The notes: generated by a model from the letters alone, not told the origin. Positions 13,201 to 24,530 are shown, numbered from the stretch's first letter. The stretch: DNA of 64,000 nt from Cryptomeria japonica (GCF_030272615.1 NC_081409.1:654562468-654626467); one strand, 5' to 3'. Numbers and translations: made by a program.

Positions 13201-13553
13201 CTGCTTAAGACTATCCTAATCACATCCTTGGGGAATTCAGGAATGCTAAGGATCTCTGTAAATCCTAGGGTTTCAATGATCTTGTGTTCATCTGTTACAT
13301 TGTCAGTTTTATCACATATCATGGTTTTAAACATGGTTTTAATCTCTTCATCTCCTAGTTCCTCAATGTTGCAGTGGATGTACATTCTGGGGTCTTCAAT
13401 ATAGACAACTCCCTTGGGAATTTGATAAAAAGAACCTAAGGTATCATCTTTCTTTGCTACCTTGGGAACTAACTGAAATATGGGCCTAGGTCTTTTTATC
13501 ACTTTGATAATAGTAGGGTTTGCTATATATTCAATTGCAGAGGTGGATGCCAC
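10269..13553 (-). pseudogene. E1 ORF2: long protein of unknown function, 1,095 codons
   Basis: One uninterrupted frame with no frameshift. The start ATG has become GTG (13551-13553); E2 has ATG at the same place. Six premature stops, all TAG, lie at 12765, 12711, 11292, 11208, 11061 and 10638; the final stop is TGA. Block I, residues 57-260: YIHCNIEELG, LSRVHGEFFWL, ILGYKATHANRLN, KIDICEWLKDEL, FRFGNLLVCL. Block II, about 305-360: VDKYKDEICFVIKKD, PRTVWV, MGYE. A Lys/Arg tract at 478-498 could be a nuclear localisation signal. It is followed by an acidic/Pro-rich middle and a helical C-terminus from about 865. I do not recognise the family. Homologues are E2, E3, E4 and, in part, E6. Confidence 0.75.
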
Positions 13554-13691
13554 GATAAAATACCTTTTGCTACCTTTAGAATGGATGAATGCTTGGAGTG
13601 TTCTTGCCTCTTGCTCGAAATGCTTTAGCTCGGAATCTTCACGCTCTTTGTAGGTTTGAAATCTCAGTGAAATGGAATGGAGCCAAAACCT

Positions 13692-13732
13692 CAATTTTAT
13701 AGTGTCTTTTTTCCATCTACCACATTAAATGT
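13692..13732 (-). promoter_or_regulatory. E1 putative ORF2 promoter: conserved box plus TATA motif
   Basis: In element orientation CATTTAATGTGGT (13719-13731) is followed about 18 nt later by TATAAAATTG (13692-13701), some 140 nt before the ORF2 start. The same pair occurs in E2, E3 and E4. That it is a promoter is inferred from position and conservation. Confidence 0.45.
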
Positions 13733-13856
13733 ATGCCGGTTAAGTATTCACTTAACATTGTCTGGCGGTAAAAAGTAATTTCCAACTTCTTATCTCTAAC
13801 CGAGGGAATAATAGCACATGTGTCATTAGATTGCCAAACCCTCAAGGAAACTTTCT

Positions 13857-14990
13857 TCAATTAGATGAAGAACTTTCTACTGGTGCAGCAATGCTCTATC
13901 CTACTGGTGAAGCATCACTTTGTCCTACCGGTGGAGGAGTATTCCAAATATTTAGATCAGATTTTCTAATCCATTGTTTTCAAAATTCTTGCTTAACCTC
14001 TTCAACTTTTTCTTTACCTTTCAAGCTAAAACTTTTGTTGTCTGCTGGTGATCCTTTACTTCTACAAAATTTTGCAATATGCCTAATCTTGTTACATGCA
14101 GAACAAGTTACATTATTCTTCTGAATAGCTTTCCCATAACCTATGCTTCTTTGTGTTCTGCATTGATTAGATAAATGTCCAAATCTTCCACAAACATAAC
14201 ATCTCACATTCATTCTGCAATTTTCAGAGTTGTGACCAACTTTGTTGCATTTAGAATATTAACCGGTGGGTGTGTTGATATTCTGATAATTTCTAGATCT
14301 ACATTCATTTTCTCTATGACCATACTTATTATAGTTAAAGCATTTCCCATTGAATTTATAAGCATTAGGTTGTCTTACCGGTTTGTTGTGATCCTGAGTA
14401 TTTGCAGTACTGGAGCTTTCACCAACTTCAAAGCCAATTCCAGAAGCGTCACCTTTAGGTTTTTGATTCTTCAGCAAGGTGCCAAGTTCCTCTGAGATTT
14501 TCTTGAATTTTTCTTTATGTTGATTTGTAGTTTCTAGTTCTCTTTCTAAGACTTCTTTTTGTCTCATCGGTTCATTTGAGTCATTCTGAGTATGCATCAA
14601 ATCTGTCTTCAACATGTCATTTTCATAGCTAAGTCTTGTGTTCTCATTTGCTGCATCGCTTAGTCTTCTGGTCAATTCTTCTTCATTCTTCTTCCTATCC
14701 TCAATCTCTTTGCAAAATCTCATAGTCATATCCTGCATCTCATTCTTTGTTATCATGTTCTCTTGTTTCAACTTTCTTATCATATCATTAAGTGATTCCT
14801 TTTCATCATTCTCATTTTGCAATTTTTCACAAAGTTCTCTTCTCTTATTTCTTGCAACAGTAAAATTTTCTTGAAGTGCCTGAATGATATCCTGAGCTGC
14901 CCTTAAATCATCTTCTAGTTTGATATTTTTCAATTTCTCTACATCATAGTCTAAAAGAGCTCCTTCAAGTTGCTTCATCAGATTTTCCAT
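13857..14990 (-). pseudogene. E1 ORF1: gag-like coiled coil with four zinc knuckles
   Basis: Starts at MENLMKQLEGALLDYDVEKL, about 70 nt after the PBS, and stays in one frame for 378 codons. Residues 1 to about 180 form a heptad-rich coiled coil. Four CCHC-type knuckles follow: CFNYNKYGHRENEC (second Cys is Tyr), YSKCNKVGHNSENC (first Cys is Tyr), CYVCGRFGHLSNQC (intact) and CSACNKIRHIAKFC (Gly is Arg). In-frame stops are TAA at 14259 (E2 has CAG), TGA at 13980 and a TAG near 13907. I see no typical copia capsid domain. Likely role: RNA binding and particle assembly. Confidence 0.8.
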
Positions 14991-15047
14991 CTTTACCGAT
15001 GTCAAGATCTTCCTCAAGCTGTTAGACTTCTGAAAATAGAGGACCAA

Positions 15048-15059
15048 GCTCTGATACCA
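15048..15059 (-). promoter_or_regulatory. E1 primer binding site, initiator-Met tRNA
   Basis: GCTCTGATACCA on the + strand is the reverse complement of TGGTATCAGAGC, complementary to the 3' end of plant initiator tRNA-Met and typical of Ty1/copia elements. It is separated from the LTR by AT. Confidence 0.9.
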
Positions 15060-15061
15060 AT

Positions 15062-15854
15062 TTTTAGGAATCCAACAAATACTTGGAGCAGGGGGTGAAT
15101 CAGTATCTGACCGGTGAGTAGAATTTCTTGAATTATAATATGCAGAACATATTATAACAGTGTACCAGTATGCAAGAAATAATGCAATAAAAAAAATCAA
15201 GAACATCCACATGAAAAGCACACCATAACACAAGGTTTTAACGAGGAAACCCAGTGTGGGAAAAACCTCGGTGGGATTTGTGACCCACAATATTCACTCA
15301 CTAGCCAATAAGAGAATATTACTTACAATAGGGGCCTACACATGCAGGAAGGCCAACTGCCTAGAGCTCACTGCTCAATAGGAAGTCTCACTAACTTATA
15401 ATGAGGATTATACAAATCCAATATCTTGTACAGCTTTACAATAGCATCTATAATGCCTGATCCAGTACCGGTTGCTGCTCTGCTTCTTACATAAACCCTT
15501 AGCCTATATTTTGCATAATAGGTTTGCCTAATATTTTTCCTTAACACTTCCTCACTCATACCAAATGTCTTTAATGATCTCTTTTATATATAAGAGTCAT
15601 TTTACAATTTTCCAAGTTAGCTTACAATTTTTTACAATAATAAACAAAATATAATATAACAAAATCCTGTCAGCCTCTGTGCCGGTATACTTCTTTTCTT
15701 TGTGCTGGTGCCGGTGTCTTGAGAGCCGGTGTAGGGTGTGATCTACTGATGTCGGTATAATGCCTTTGCCGGTGCCATAGGATTGCAAGGTTGCCATCAA
15801 TGACAAAACCTTCAATCACATACAATGTCTCAATGGAGTGTGCATATGCCAACA
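15062..15854 (-). repeat. E1 5' LTR
   Basis: Matches the 3' LTR end to end. The inner terminus is mutated (TTTTAG instead of TGTTAG on the + strand). The initiator-Met PBS starts two bases inside. The two LTRs differ at many scattered sites, so the insertion is not recent. Confidence 0.9.
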
Positions 15855-15859
15855 TGGCT
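15855..15859. other. E1 target-site duplication, right copy
   Basis: TGGCT directly after the LTR terminus ...GCCAACA. It restores the LINE-A reading when joined to the left flank. Confidence 0.85.
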
Positions 15860-18646
15860 ATCCTACTAGCTTCTTCCAAGTATGTTGGCCCTTTCTCAGT
15901 GAGGAAGTTACGACAGCTCTAGAAGGAATGAGAAACTCAGGCAACATCCTCAAAGAAATCAATAACACCTTTTTGACCCTTACCCCTAAAAATGACAAAG
16001 CAGAGCATTTTGATGAATTCCGACCTATAGCCCTCTGCAATACTATTTATAAACTTTTCACTAAAACTCTAGCTAATAGGCTTCATAAAATCCTCCCTCT
16101 CTTGATCAGTGAGGAACATACAAGTTTTGTCACTGGGAGATCTATTTATGATGGGGTCATTGTAGCTAAGGAGGCTATCCACTCTGTCCAGAAAAATGGA
16201 AACCCTAGTATGCTTTTAAATTTTGATATTAGGAAAGCTTATGATAAGGTGAGCTGGAGATTTCTATGTAGATGCTTATAATCTTTTGGCTTTCTAGCTA
16301 CATGGATCAATTTGATTTTTGAATGTATATCTACGCCTAAATTATCTGTTTAGATAAACGGTACCCCTAAAGGTTTTTTTAGTTCTTCTAGGGTTTTGAG
16401 GTAGGATGACCCCCTCTCCTCTTTTCTCTTTATTATTATAGCTGAAACATTTGATCTCCAGAGCTAGGGAGGCTAACCAATTGACGGGGATTAGAATTAC
16501 TAGTAACCTTGACCATATAATGCACCAACAATTTGTTGATGGCACTATGCTATATGGGTGTAGCGTTCTAAGTGAGGCCCAAGATTTCAAGCTTATCTTA
16601 GATTCATACTCTAAGGCCTCTGGTTAGAAAATCAATTCGACTAAGTCTGAAGTCTTCTTTTTTAATACTCAATCTAGTGTTCAAACTAGCAATGTGGCAT
16701 TTTGAATTTTAATCTAGGAAGCCTCCTTTGTAAATATCTTGGACTGTGCTTGGATAAGGGCTCAGGGTTTTCTAATATGTGGGATGGATTAGTTGATAAG
16801 ATCAAAAATAGGATAGCAGCCTAGAAAGGCAGGTGGATATCCTCTACAGGTAGAGCTACGTTAGTTAAATCGGTTCTAGCAGCTATGCCTCTCTATCAGC
16901 TCTCATGTTTTAGCCCACCTCAGTCTAAAAAGAAAGTGCTAAAGAGACATCTAAGATCCTTCTTTTGGCAAGGGACAGAAGCAAAGAAACGTATCTCCTT
17001 AATAGCCTGGGATAAGATTTGTAAGCCCAAGTCTGCACGGGTAGTCAGATTAAGTATATTAAAGTTCAGAGAAAGGTGTTAGGAGATAAATTAGTATGGA
17101 AAATATTTAGGTCTCCCCATCTAAAATGAGCCTAAATCCTCTTTCATAAGTATTTGTGAGGTAGAGACCATATGAGCCTCTTCAAAGATCCCTCACCCCT
17201 GAGAGGCTCACATATTTAGAACTTTATGTTGGATTGTACCAATATCATCTCAGATAAGTTGACTTGGAATTTGGGTAAAGGTGATAAGGCCCTCTTCTGG
17301 TCAGACTCTTGGGGTGGTTTTCCATTCCTTTGGCATTAGGCTAACTTGGATTCTTCAAGAGCACTTCTTGACTCTATTTTGGGCCGATATGTCAAGGACT
17401 ATATCTTTCCCTTAGAGGGTGACTTAGCTATGGGCTAGTCTTAGAGATCCCTTGATTAGAAAAACATCTCAGCTAGGGAGAAACTACTACGTCAAGATAT
17501 CCTTAAGAAAAGGATGGTCACTTTCAATTTAGGGTCAGATTCTATGGTCTAGGATTACTCAAAATTGGGGGAATATTCCTCTAAGGACGGCTATAATGTC
17601 CTCCTTAATCAACAACTCTCCTCGACCACCACGGTCCCAATAGCCTTGTGTTGGGAAAAGATATGTCTGCCTAAGGCTGGGGTCTTCTCTTGGTTAGCCC
17701 TCCAAGCCAAGATTCTCACAGAAAATAAATTTAAAAAGATGGGCTATGAAGGTCCTAGTAGATATCCTTTGTGTGAAGGGGCGGATTAAGATATAGATCA
17801 TATCCTTCTCAATTGCAACTATGCATCTAAATGTTGGATATGATTGTGAAAAAAATAGGTGAGTCCTCTGCATTTCCTAACTCTATCCTTGGAATGTTTC
17901 AAGCTTAGCCAACCCTTTTTAAGAATTCCCTTGAAGGAGGGTTGTAGATCTTAGCTCCCTCTTTGGTAAGCTGGGAACTTTGAAAGGAATGCAATTGGAG
18001 GATCTTTAAGGAAAAGAAGATTGATTGTTCCGTTTTAGAAAATAAAATAGAAGCTTCAATAGTAGAGATTTTAAATAACAGAATCTCTAAATTACCTAGC
18101 AGCCTCTCTATAATGACCTATTGGGATGAGAAGATGAGAGGGAGATGGTTTGGTTTGAGTATCCCTCCCTTTGTTGGTATTGGTAGCTCCAAAAATCAAG
18201 AGTTTAGGAATGCTTGTAAGTGGATAGCCCCTAAAAGGTGTTGGTTTAAGTTAAACTTTGATGGAGTATCACGTGGTAATCCAGGTCTTGTAGGTATTGG
18301 ATGTTGTCTCCATGATGAAGTAGGGAAGGAATTGGCCAAGGAAGCTAAACCCATAGAGCTTGCGTCCAACAATAGGGCTGAAATTTTAGCCCTCTTTGAA
18401 GGCCTTCTTCTCTGCCAAAACAGAGGCATTCACAAATTGGCCATTGAGGGAGACTTGGCCATTATCATTAACAACCTTAGAAAAGTCTCTTTTCCTAATT
18501 GTAAGATTAATGCACTTTTGGCTAGAGCTCTCTATTTCTTAAAACATTTTGAGAAGTTAACCTTCAACCATATCTATCGAGAAGGAAATTCTAGAGCGGA
18601 TGCACTGGCTAATGCTGAAGCTAATGGTCAGTTTATAAGTAAATAA
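15855..18646 (+). pseudogene. LINE-B ORF2, C-terminal part: RT, zf-RVT-like region, RNase H
   Basis: Continues LINE-B ORF2 after E1, starting at GYPTSFFQVCWPF. The RT reads well to about 16280: EFRPIALCNTIYKLFTKTLA, then SMLLNFDIRKAYDKVSW with the motif A Asp intact. Motif C is FVDGTMLYG (about 16529), so the second catalytic Asp is Gly. A zf-RVT-like block lies near 17640-17830. RNase H (18240-18646) is an open reading frame of 177 codons with NFDGVSRGNPG, NNRAEILALFEGL, EGDLAIIIN and the late HIYREGNSRADALAN motif. It ends with TAA at 18644. Confidence 0.85.
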
Positions 18647-19282
18647 AACAATCCTTTCTCAGATTATTACCTCAAGCCTTATAAGATTTTATGACTTTTA
18701 GTATGCATATGTATATAGGGATATACATATCTATATAGACATACATTCATATATATCATTACTATTGAAATATATATGCATGGATATATAGGGATTAATA
18801 TTTTTATAGACATTGTATACTAAAAGGAATAAAAGATTATGAGTCTCGTATACCTTTTCTATCTTTTCTAGCCTTTTAGTTACAATCTAGATTATTTTTA
18901 TCTTAAGATTTATCTAAATTTTAGAGGAATTTGCTTCCCTTTTTCGGACGTCCTTTGTTAGCAACTCCCCTTGATTAGTACCAAGATGACGGTATTTTAG
19001 TAATGATGATGTGACTTCCCTTCTGTAATTGAAAGAAAATTATCTATTGCTTGTTTGTCTGTAGGCGGTGGTAATTATTACGTAGATCATAGAGATCACT
19101 TCAATCGCATCCTGGCCCTTTGATCTTGTTCATCTACCTATATCTTACATTCCTCTATGACAAGATGAGATGTATTTATCGATTCATTAAAACTCCTTCT
19201 CTATTTAAGTTCGTTTGGTTGGGGTTTTGCTTATCTTTCATTTAGCTTTGATGGATACTCTGGTAAGACTTCTAGGGCTCAA
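18647..19282 (+). repeat. LINE tail/leader repeat, copy 2
   Basis: Near-identical counterpart of 5465-6100, including the AT-rich tail, the AAAAGGAATAAAAG motif and the TATTTAAG leader motif (about 19202). Similarity stops at GGGCTCAAA (19282), where an unrelated ORF starts instead of LINE ORF1. Confidence 0.7.
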
Positions 19283-19289
19283 ATGGAAG

Positions 19290-19887
19290 ATGCCCTTTGT
19301 AGGGGAAATCAAAGAGGAGAGATTGAAGGGTATTCTGGCTCATCTGAATCCCCTGGTTATCAGAGTTTTTATGAAAACCTTGAGGAGGGATTATATTTTA
19401 ATTGAGGATCGGAGTAGAGCTAATCCAAACATCACAACGATGTTCTTGGAAGTGGCTATGCATCTTGAGAAAGATAGGAATGTAGTAGTGACTCTACAAA
19501 AAGGTCTTTAAGAAGGAATTCTTGGGTGAATTAGAGCGGGTGGTGGTCAACATTGATGAAGAGCTCACAACTCCAAAGCCTCGTGATTACAATATCCTTA
19601 TCAGGATGAATAATCTAGTGCTACAATACCCTATTCTGAGTATAGAAGATCATCAGGCTTTTGAAGCCTATAGATGAATCAGGAGCAGGAATTTTTCCTT
19701 CCTTTTATGGCTCTTGCAGGTTAAAAAGCCTTCGCGCAACAAATGGTTTATTAATTATCTCGAAGGAGAGAATATTAAAGTGATCCCAGATGAGGTGACA
19801 ATTCCTCCCTCCCCTGCCTCCCCCTCTATATATTTTCCAACTAGCTCGGGGGCCATGGCTTCTCAGGAGCGAGGAATGAAAGGATGA
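19290..19887 (+). pseudogene. Unrecognised broken ORF behind a LINE leader
   Basis: The start at ATG 19290 gives MPFVGEIKEERLKGILAHLN and reads openly to about 19500. It then needs a +1 frame change to continue as FKKEFLGELERVVVNIDEEL and further to IPDEVTIPPSPAS, ending with TGA at 19885-19887. One in-frame TGA lies near 19675. The product would be about 200 residues, charged, with no motif I recognise. It is neither LINE ORF1 nor the LTR-element ORF2. It could be a different LINE ORF1, a captured host fragment or chance coding potential. Confidence 0.3.
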
Positions 19888-20099
19888 GGGTTCTATCACA
19901 GGAAGGCACTTTTTCATGCTTTTGGTTACTTTTTATCTATAATATCTATCTAGTTTGCTCCCATTTTTGTGAGGCTATCTAAAGATAGATACTCTTCAAG
20001 CTATAAGGGATGTCTCCCGACTCTCCTCTCTAGGATTTTGTCATAAATATGGACTTGGTTCATGGTTTTGGGGTTTATTTTATTGCTCTTTCTCGGATT

Positions 20100-20202
20100 A
20101 CATATATATACATACATAAATATATACATACATACATATATACATACATACATATATATATATATATATCTATATATATATATATGTATTTATAGATATA
20201 TA
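20100..20202. repeat. (TA)n/(CATA)n microsatellite, left flank of E2
   Basis: Interrupted CATA and TATATA units. The final ATATA (20198-20202) is the left target duplication of E2. Confidence 0.9.
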
Positions 20203-20993
20203 TGTTAGATTCAATGACACTCCCAAAGACACTGAGAGGGAGGGGTGAATCAGTGTCTGACTTGTTAGCAGAATATTTAAACTTATTTAAAGCTTTGTAG
20301 CCCAAAATAGTGTACCGGTAAATAAGAATTATTGCAATAAATAGAAATAATAGAGACAACATAGAACCACACAATAACACAAGATATTTAATGAAGAAAC
20401 CTGGTGTGGGAAAAACCTCGGTGAGATTTGTGACCCACAATATTTACTCACTGGCCAATGAATAAATACTACTTACAATAAGGGGCATGCACATGCATGG
20501 AGGCCAATAGACTAGAGCTCACTGCTCAATAAAGAGTCACACTAACTACAAAAGGGATTATCAAATCTAATACAATGTACTGCTCAAAACAACATCTCTC
20601 ATGTTAGGTTCAGTACCTGTTTAAGCTCAGTCAATAACAAAAACCTTCACTGTCAACTATATCACCTTATACAATAAAAATGTCTCATCACTTATTATAC
20701 CTCTCTCTCATATCATTCAAAATGACCTATAAGATCTCATATATATATGAGTCTTTTAAAATATACCATGCCAGCATTACAAAAGTTAATTACATTTACA
20801 AAACAATTCATATAAGAAAAACTTTATCCCATGTCGGCTGGAGTACTGATATGCTTTGCCTGTCGGTGTTGGTGTCTGCCGATGTATGAATTTTGTAATG
20901 TCAGGCATGTAAAAACCAACTGTCAGTGACTTGCTAGTTGGTTGCCATCAATGACAACATCAACTATTCTAATAAGAGTGTAGAATGCCAACA
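20203..20993 (-). repeat. E2 3' LTR
   Basis: On the + strand TGTTAGATTCAATGACACTCC...AATGCCAACA, 791 bp, matching 25836-26668. It is about 40 bp shorter than its partner because a CCGGTG-rich stretch near its outer end is shortened. Confidence 0.9.
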
Positions 20994-21150
20994 ATCTCCC
21001 CCTTTGGCATTGATGGCAACATTCATGAGAAAAATCAAAACTGTTATCCAAAAACTGAAATCCAAAATGATGTGCTCCCCTTGAGCATGTAATCTCCTCT
21101 GTACATTCATTTTTCTCTCCACTACTCCCTCTTTGACATAAATGACAAAG
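20994..21150 (-). promoter_or_regulatory. E2 polypurine tract and upstream PPT-like tracts
   Basis: CCAAAGGGGGAGAT abuts the 3' LTR (20994-21007). Upstream in element orientation lie CAAGGGGAGCAC (about 21073) and CAAAGAGGGAGTAGTG (about 21121-21137), parallel to E1. Confidence 0.65.
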
Positions 21151-21183
21151 GATGTCATAAATAATCAAAAGAGTAAAAAAATG

Positions 21184-24100
21184 CTACCTCAAGGTTTGTA
21201 ACCGGTTGGTTACAATCTAAAAGATGTCTGGAAAAATCATATTTAGACTCTACATAAATTTGTTGTTGTCCTCTAAAGTTGCCTCAGTTTGCTAGATCAT
21301 ACTAGTGAGATAGTGCATCTATTGCTCCGATGATCATTCTCCTTGTACTATTGCCTTAGACAATATAGTTCTCTAAGTAATCAGATTATCCAGCATCGGA
21401 CCAAGTTTATCTTTTAGTTCCCAGGCATTAGACCTTATCCTTGCCTTCTCTTTCTTAAGTTTTTCTAATTTCTCCTCAAAAATTACCATTTCCTGCTCAA
21501 AAACTAATATAAGTCCGGATGAACCTATAATATTATCCGCAATATCATCAATTTCCTTCTGTGTCTTCTTGATCTCCTTATCAATGTCCTCAGTCAAACA
21601 GTGAGGTTTACATGCTTCCCTATATAGCTCCTCATACTCTAAAATTATAGAATTGAGTACCGGTAAAAGTGTATGTACATGATCGGTACAATTCTTTATG
21701 GTGTTTTCAAAGAATGTATTCTTCTCTTTTTCAACTCTCTCCTTTGTGATATCCTTATTCACCTTGTCTATAGTTATTACATTATCAGGAATGAATTTGG
21801 ACAATGTGTCCAATTTACCTAAACAATCCTTAATGTGATCTATCTGACAATTTGGTGCAATCATCTTAAAGATAGGTAAATTGTTATCAATCGCCTTAAA
21901 AGACAATGCATTGCAATGTGTTATCCTCTTAATTGAATCCAAAAGTATCTCTATGATATTGTTAGGTCTGAATTCACCTGTAGATGTACTTGGTTCAGCT
22001 GTAGATTTCATCTAAATAGATGTCTGACCAATCACCTTTACTATATCCTCTTTGCTTCCATCAGATGTATCCATTTTGCTTAGATTTTCCTCTTGTGGAT
22101 TTGTCTGTGTTTGTACCTCAACCTTTAATGGTTTCTCAGATTGTTTCAATGTCTCTGTAACTATCGGTTTCTCAGTCTCAACATGAACCTTTGCCTTTGT
22201 TTGTTTCTCTGAAAGTTCTACTGTCAGTTTCTCAGATTCTGGTGGCCCTGTGCTAGTACCTTTGTCTTCTATAGGTTTTTTGGTCTCTGACGGTTGCTCT
22301 GTTTGAGTTGGTATCGAGCAGTTTCCTGAGAGTCAACAGTTTGTGCCAGTTTCTCTGAAATCTTGCTATTATCATCATTATCTATCTTAACCTCTGAAGT
22401 TCCTTTATCCACAACAATGTTTACCTCTTGAGTATCCACATTCATTGTAAATAGTATCTCCAACTCAGGGTTAGTATCATCATGTGTTATACCTTTAGTG
22501 TCAATAACCAGTGGATCTTTTGAGTATTATGGTGGTGTATCCAAAGGTGGTGGTGGAAGATTATTTGTAACCTTTATGTTTGGAATACCACCAACTTTGC
22601 CTTTACCATTGTCCTTGTCTTTCTGATATACTTTGAATATTTTCTCCATTTTAAGTTTGCTTCTTTCCTCTTGTTTTTCTTTCTCTACACAGAATATATC
22701 CCATTTATCTGCAGTCTCATCTACAATTTCTTTTACTCTTCCATCCATCAGGCTCACTTGCTAGTGTCCACTAACAAGTATTGATCAGTTAGCCTCAGAA
22801 ATAAGCTCATCTATTTCTTCCTTGGAGTTTACAATATGAACAACCAAGAGTGCTTCAACTTTCAATTTCTTATCCAATTCCATCACTGATAGCCTTTTAG
22901 CTTGTAATCTCATGTATAGATCATTTGGTAGCTCATCAATCACTTCTATCAAAACTTTCTTGTATATATACAAGTGTAAAACAATGCTTTCCTCAATGGT
23001 GTTTCTATCAGTATCATTTGAAGTGTTATACCATTTATTCACATTAGATAGATTACCTTCCTCTGTTATCTTATTTAGTAAATCATCCAGTGTGGGGATA
23101 ATCGGTGTCTATTTCTTCTTAAGAGTAAGCTTCTTCTTTTGTTCCCTAACCGCCTGTTGTTTATTCCTCAGTGTTCTTGTTCTCATAGGTGAAAGAGAGA
23201 GTATCGATGAGGGTTTTCTCTTCCCTTTTACTCTTTTAAACTCAGTAGGCTTACCACTGTCAGAATTGGAGGATGTTACGACCCATGAAACATGTGCTTT
23301 AGGTTGTAATCCTTCAAGTTCACTTGTTGATATACCACCAATGTTCATGAAATTTTCTTTCATCTCCATTACCTTCTTGGAGGCATCTCTGATAAATTTT
23401 TCTCTTCTCTTAGTCCTTTTCTGCATAGATACATTACTTTCAATAGTTTCTAGATTAAAATGTCTTGAAATAGTCTGTGATGTTCTTAATACTATCAGTG
23501 CCCATACCCGTAAAAGTATCTTGTATCTGTTTTCCTACTGGGATGTCATAACCAAAATCCTTGTGACCTATGTCGGGTATCTCCTTGGTAAAGTACAACA
23601 TTAGGCATACTAGAAGGTTTCCAAAATGGAAAGTACCTTTCTTGTCTCCATTAATCTTCTTTAGGATGTCAAATCCTTAAGCCATTCGCATAGATCAATC
23701 TTAGCATTACTGTTTACCATTTCATATGCATTGTGAATACATAGGCTAGAAACATAATTTAGTCTATTTGCATGAGTAGCTTTGTAACCTAGTACCATTC
23801 TCACATATCTTACATTGATATGCTTAACATCATTCACTCTAAGTGACCTGTTATCAAATGTTGCTCCGGTTAAATCCATAACTCCTTTGTTAGGTATCTT
23901 CTTGGTTTTATCAGGCCTACTACCAGTTGAAGGTAAACCAGTAACTGCCTCAATTTCTTTCCTAGTTATCTTGCAAATTGAATTCTCCATGGAATTTGCT
24001 CAATACAAGTCTGACAACTTCCTTAGGAAATTTGGGAATGTTCGGAATCTCTACAAAACCTAAATCTTGCACAATCTTATGTTCGGGTTTGACTACTCCA

Positions 24101-24351
24101 TTTTCATCAGAAATGACCTCATTAAACATTTTCTTCAACTCCTCAGTCCCTAGGTTTTCTATGTTGCAATGTATGTAAATTCTAGGGTCTTCTGCAAATG
24201 ACACACCCTTTCGTATTTTCAAAAAAGCTCCTATAGAGTCATCTTGTTTTGCAATCTTGGGGATTATTTTGAATACGGGTCTAGGGCATTTAACATTTTC
24301 CACAATGGTAGGGTTTGAAATAAACTCTGGAACAAAATATGAGGAAGCCAT
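21184..24351 (-). pseudogene. E2 ORF2: long protein of unknown function
   Basis: The start MASSYFVPEFISNPTIVENV fixes the ORF2 N-terminus for the family. Block I motifs: YIHCNIENLG, VLSKFHGEF, then after a frameshift near 23980 KITRKEIEAVTGLPSTGSRP, VLGYKATHANRLN and KIDLCEWLKD. A short deletion near 23670 breaks the frame again. Block II is mostly lost. The Lys-rich tract (QKKKLTLKKK) is near 23115, and the helical C-terminus 21373-22011 is a 212-codon open stretch similar to the E1 C-terminus (LLDSIKRITHCNA; IAPNCQIDH). Most remaining stops are TAG, TAA or TGA explainable by C-to-T change. Final stop TAG at 21184. Confidence 0.7.
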
Positions 24352-24490
24352 TTCAAAGATAATTACCTCTAAATTGAAATTTTGAATGCTTGAAAATCAC
24401 TTCGTAGCTTCGCATTAGAATACCTTGCTCAATTTCGTGCTCTCTGATCATTTGAATGCTCGGTAACTTTGAAATGAGGGTTTCCCAATT

Positions 24491-24530
24491 CTTTATAGCC
24501 AAAAAGGTTCTTTAAAACTGCATTAAATGC
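24491..24530 (-). promoter_or_regulatory. E2 putative ORF2 promoter: conserved box plus TATA motif
   Basis: In element orientation GCATTTAATGCAGT (24518-24530 region) is followed about 20 nt later by TATAAAG (24491-24497), 140 nt before the ORF2 ATG, the same distance as in E1. Confidence 0.45.

Larger units (their letters stand above)
9271..15854 (-). mobile_element. E1: pol-less LTR retrotransposon, complete, nested in LINE-B
   Basis: Complete element of 6,584 bp on the - strand. The LTRs (794 and 793 bp) begin TGTTGGCATATG and end TAACA in element orientation. A Met-tRNA PBS lies 2 nt inside the 5' LTR and a GGGGGAG polypurine tract abuts the 3' LTR. Inside are a coiled-coil/CCHC ORF1 and one ORF2 frame of 1,095 codons; no protease, integrase, RT or RNase H is seen. 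The flanks 9266-9270 TTGCT and 15855-15859 TGGCT, against TGGCT in LINE-A, show a 5-bp target duplication with one later mutation. Confidence 0.9.
6100..18840 (+). mobile_element. LINE-B: L1-type LINE, split by LTR element E1
   Basis: Second copy of the LINE-A subfamily, complete from ORF1 to RNase H but interrupted within the RT domain by E1 (9271-15854). Removing E1 restores continuity with LINE-A: the left part stops at the codons matching LINE-A 2686-2694 and the right part resumes there. Coding parts are 6134-9270 and 15855-18646; the tail runs on into the shared repeat. Boundaries outside the coding part are approximate. Confidence 0.85.

Noticed and set aside
15062-15290. ORF start MWVTNPTEVFPTLGF inside LTRs
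   Set aside because: Recurs in all E1/E2-type LTRs as read-through of the U5 region; the real ORF1 starts after the PBS at MENLMKQ.
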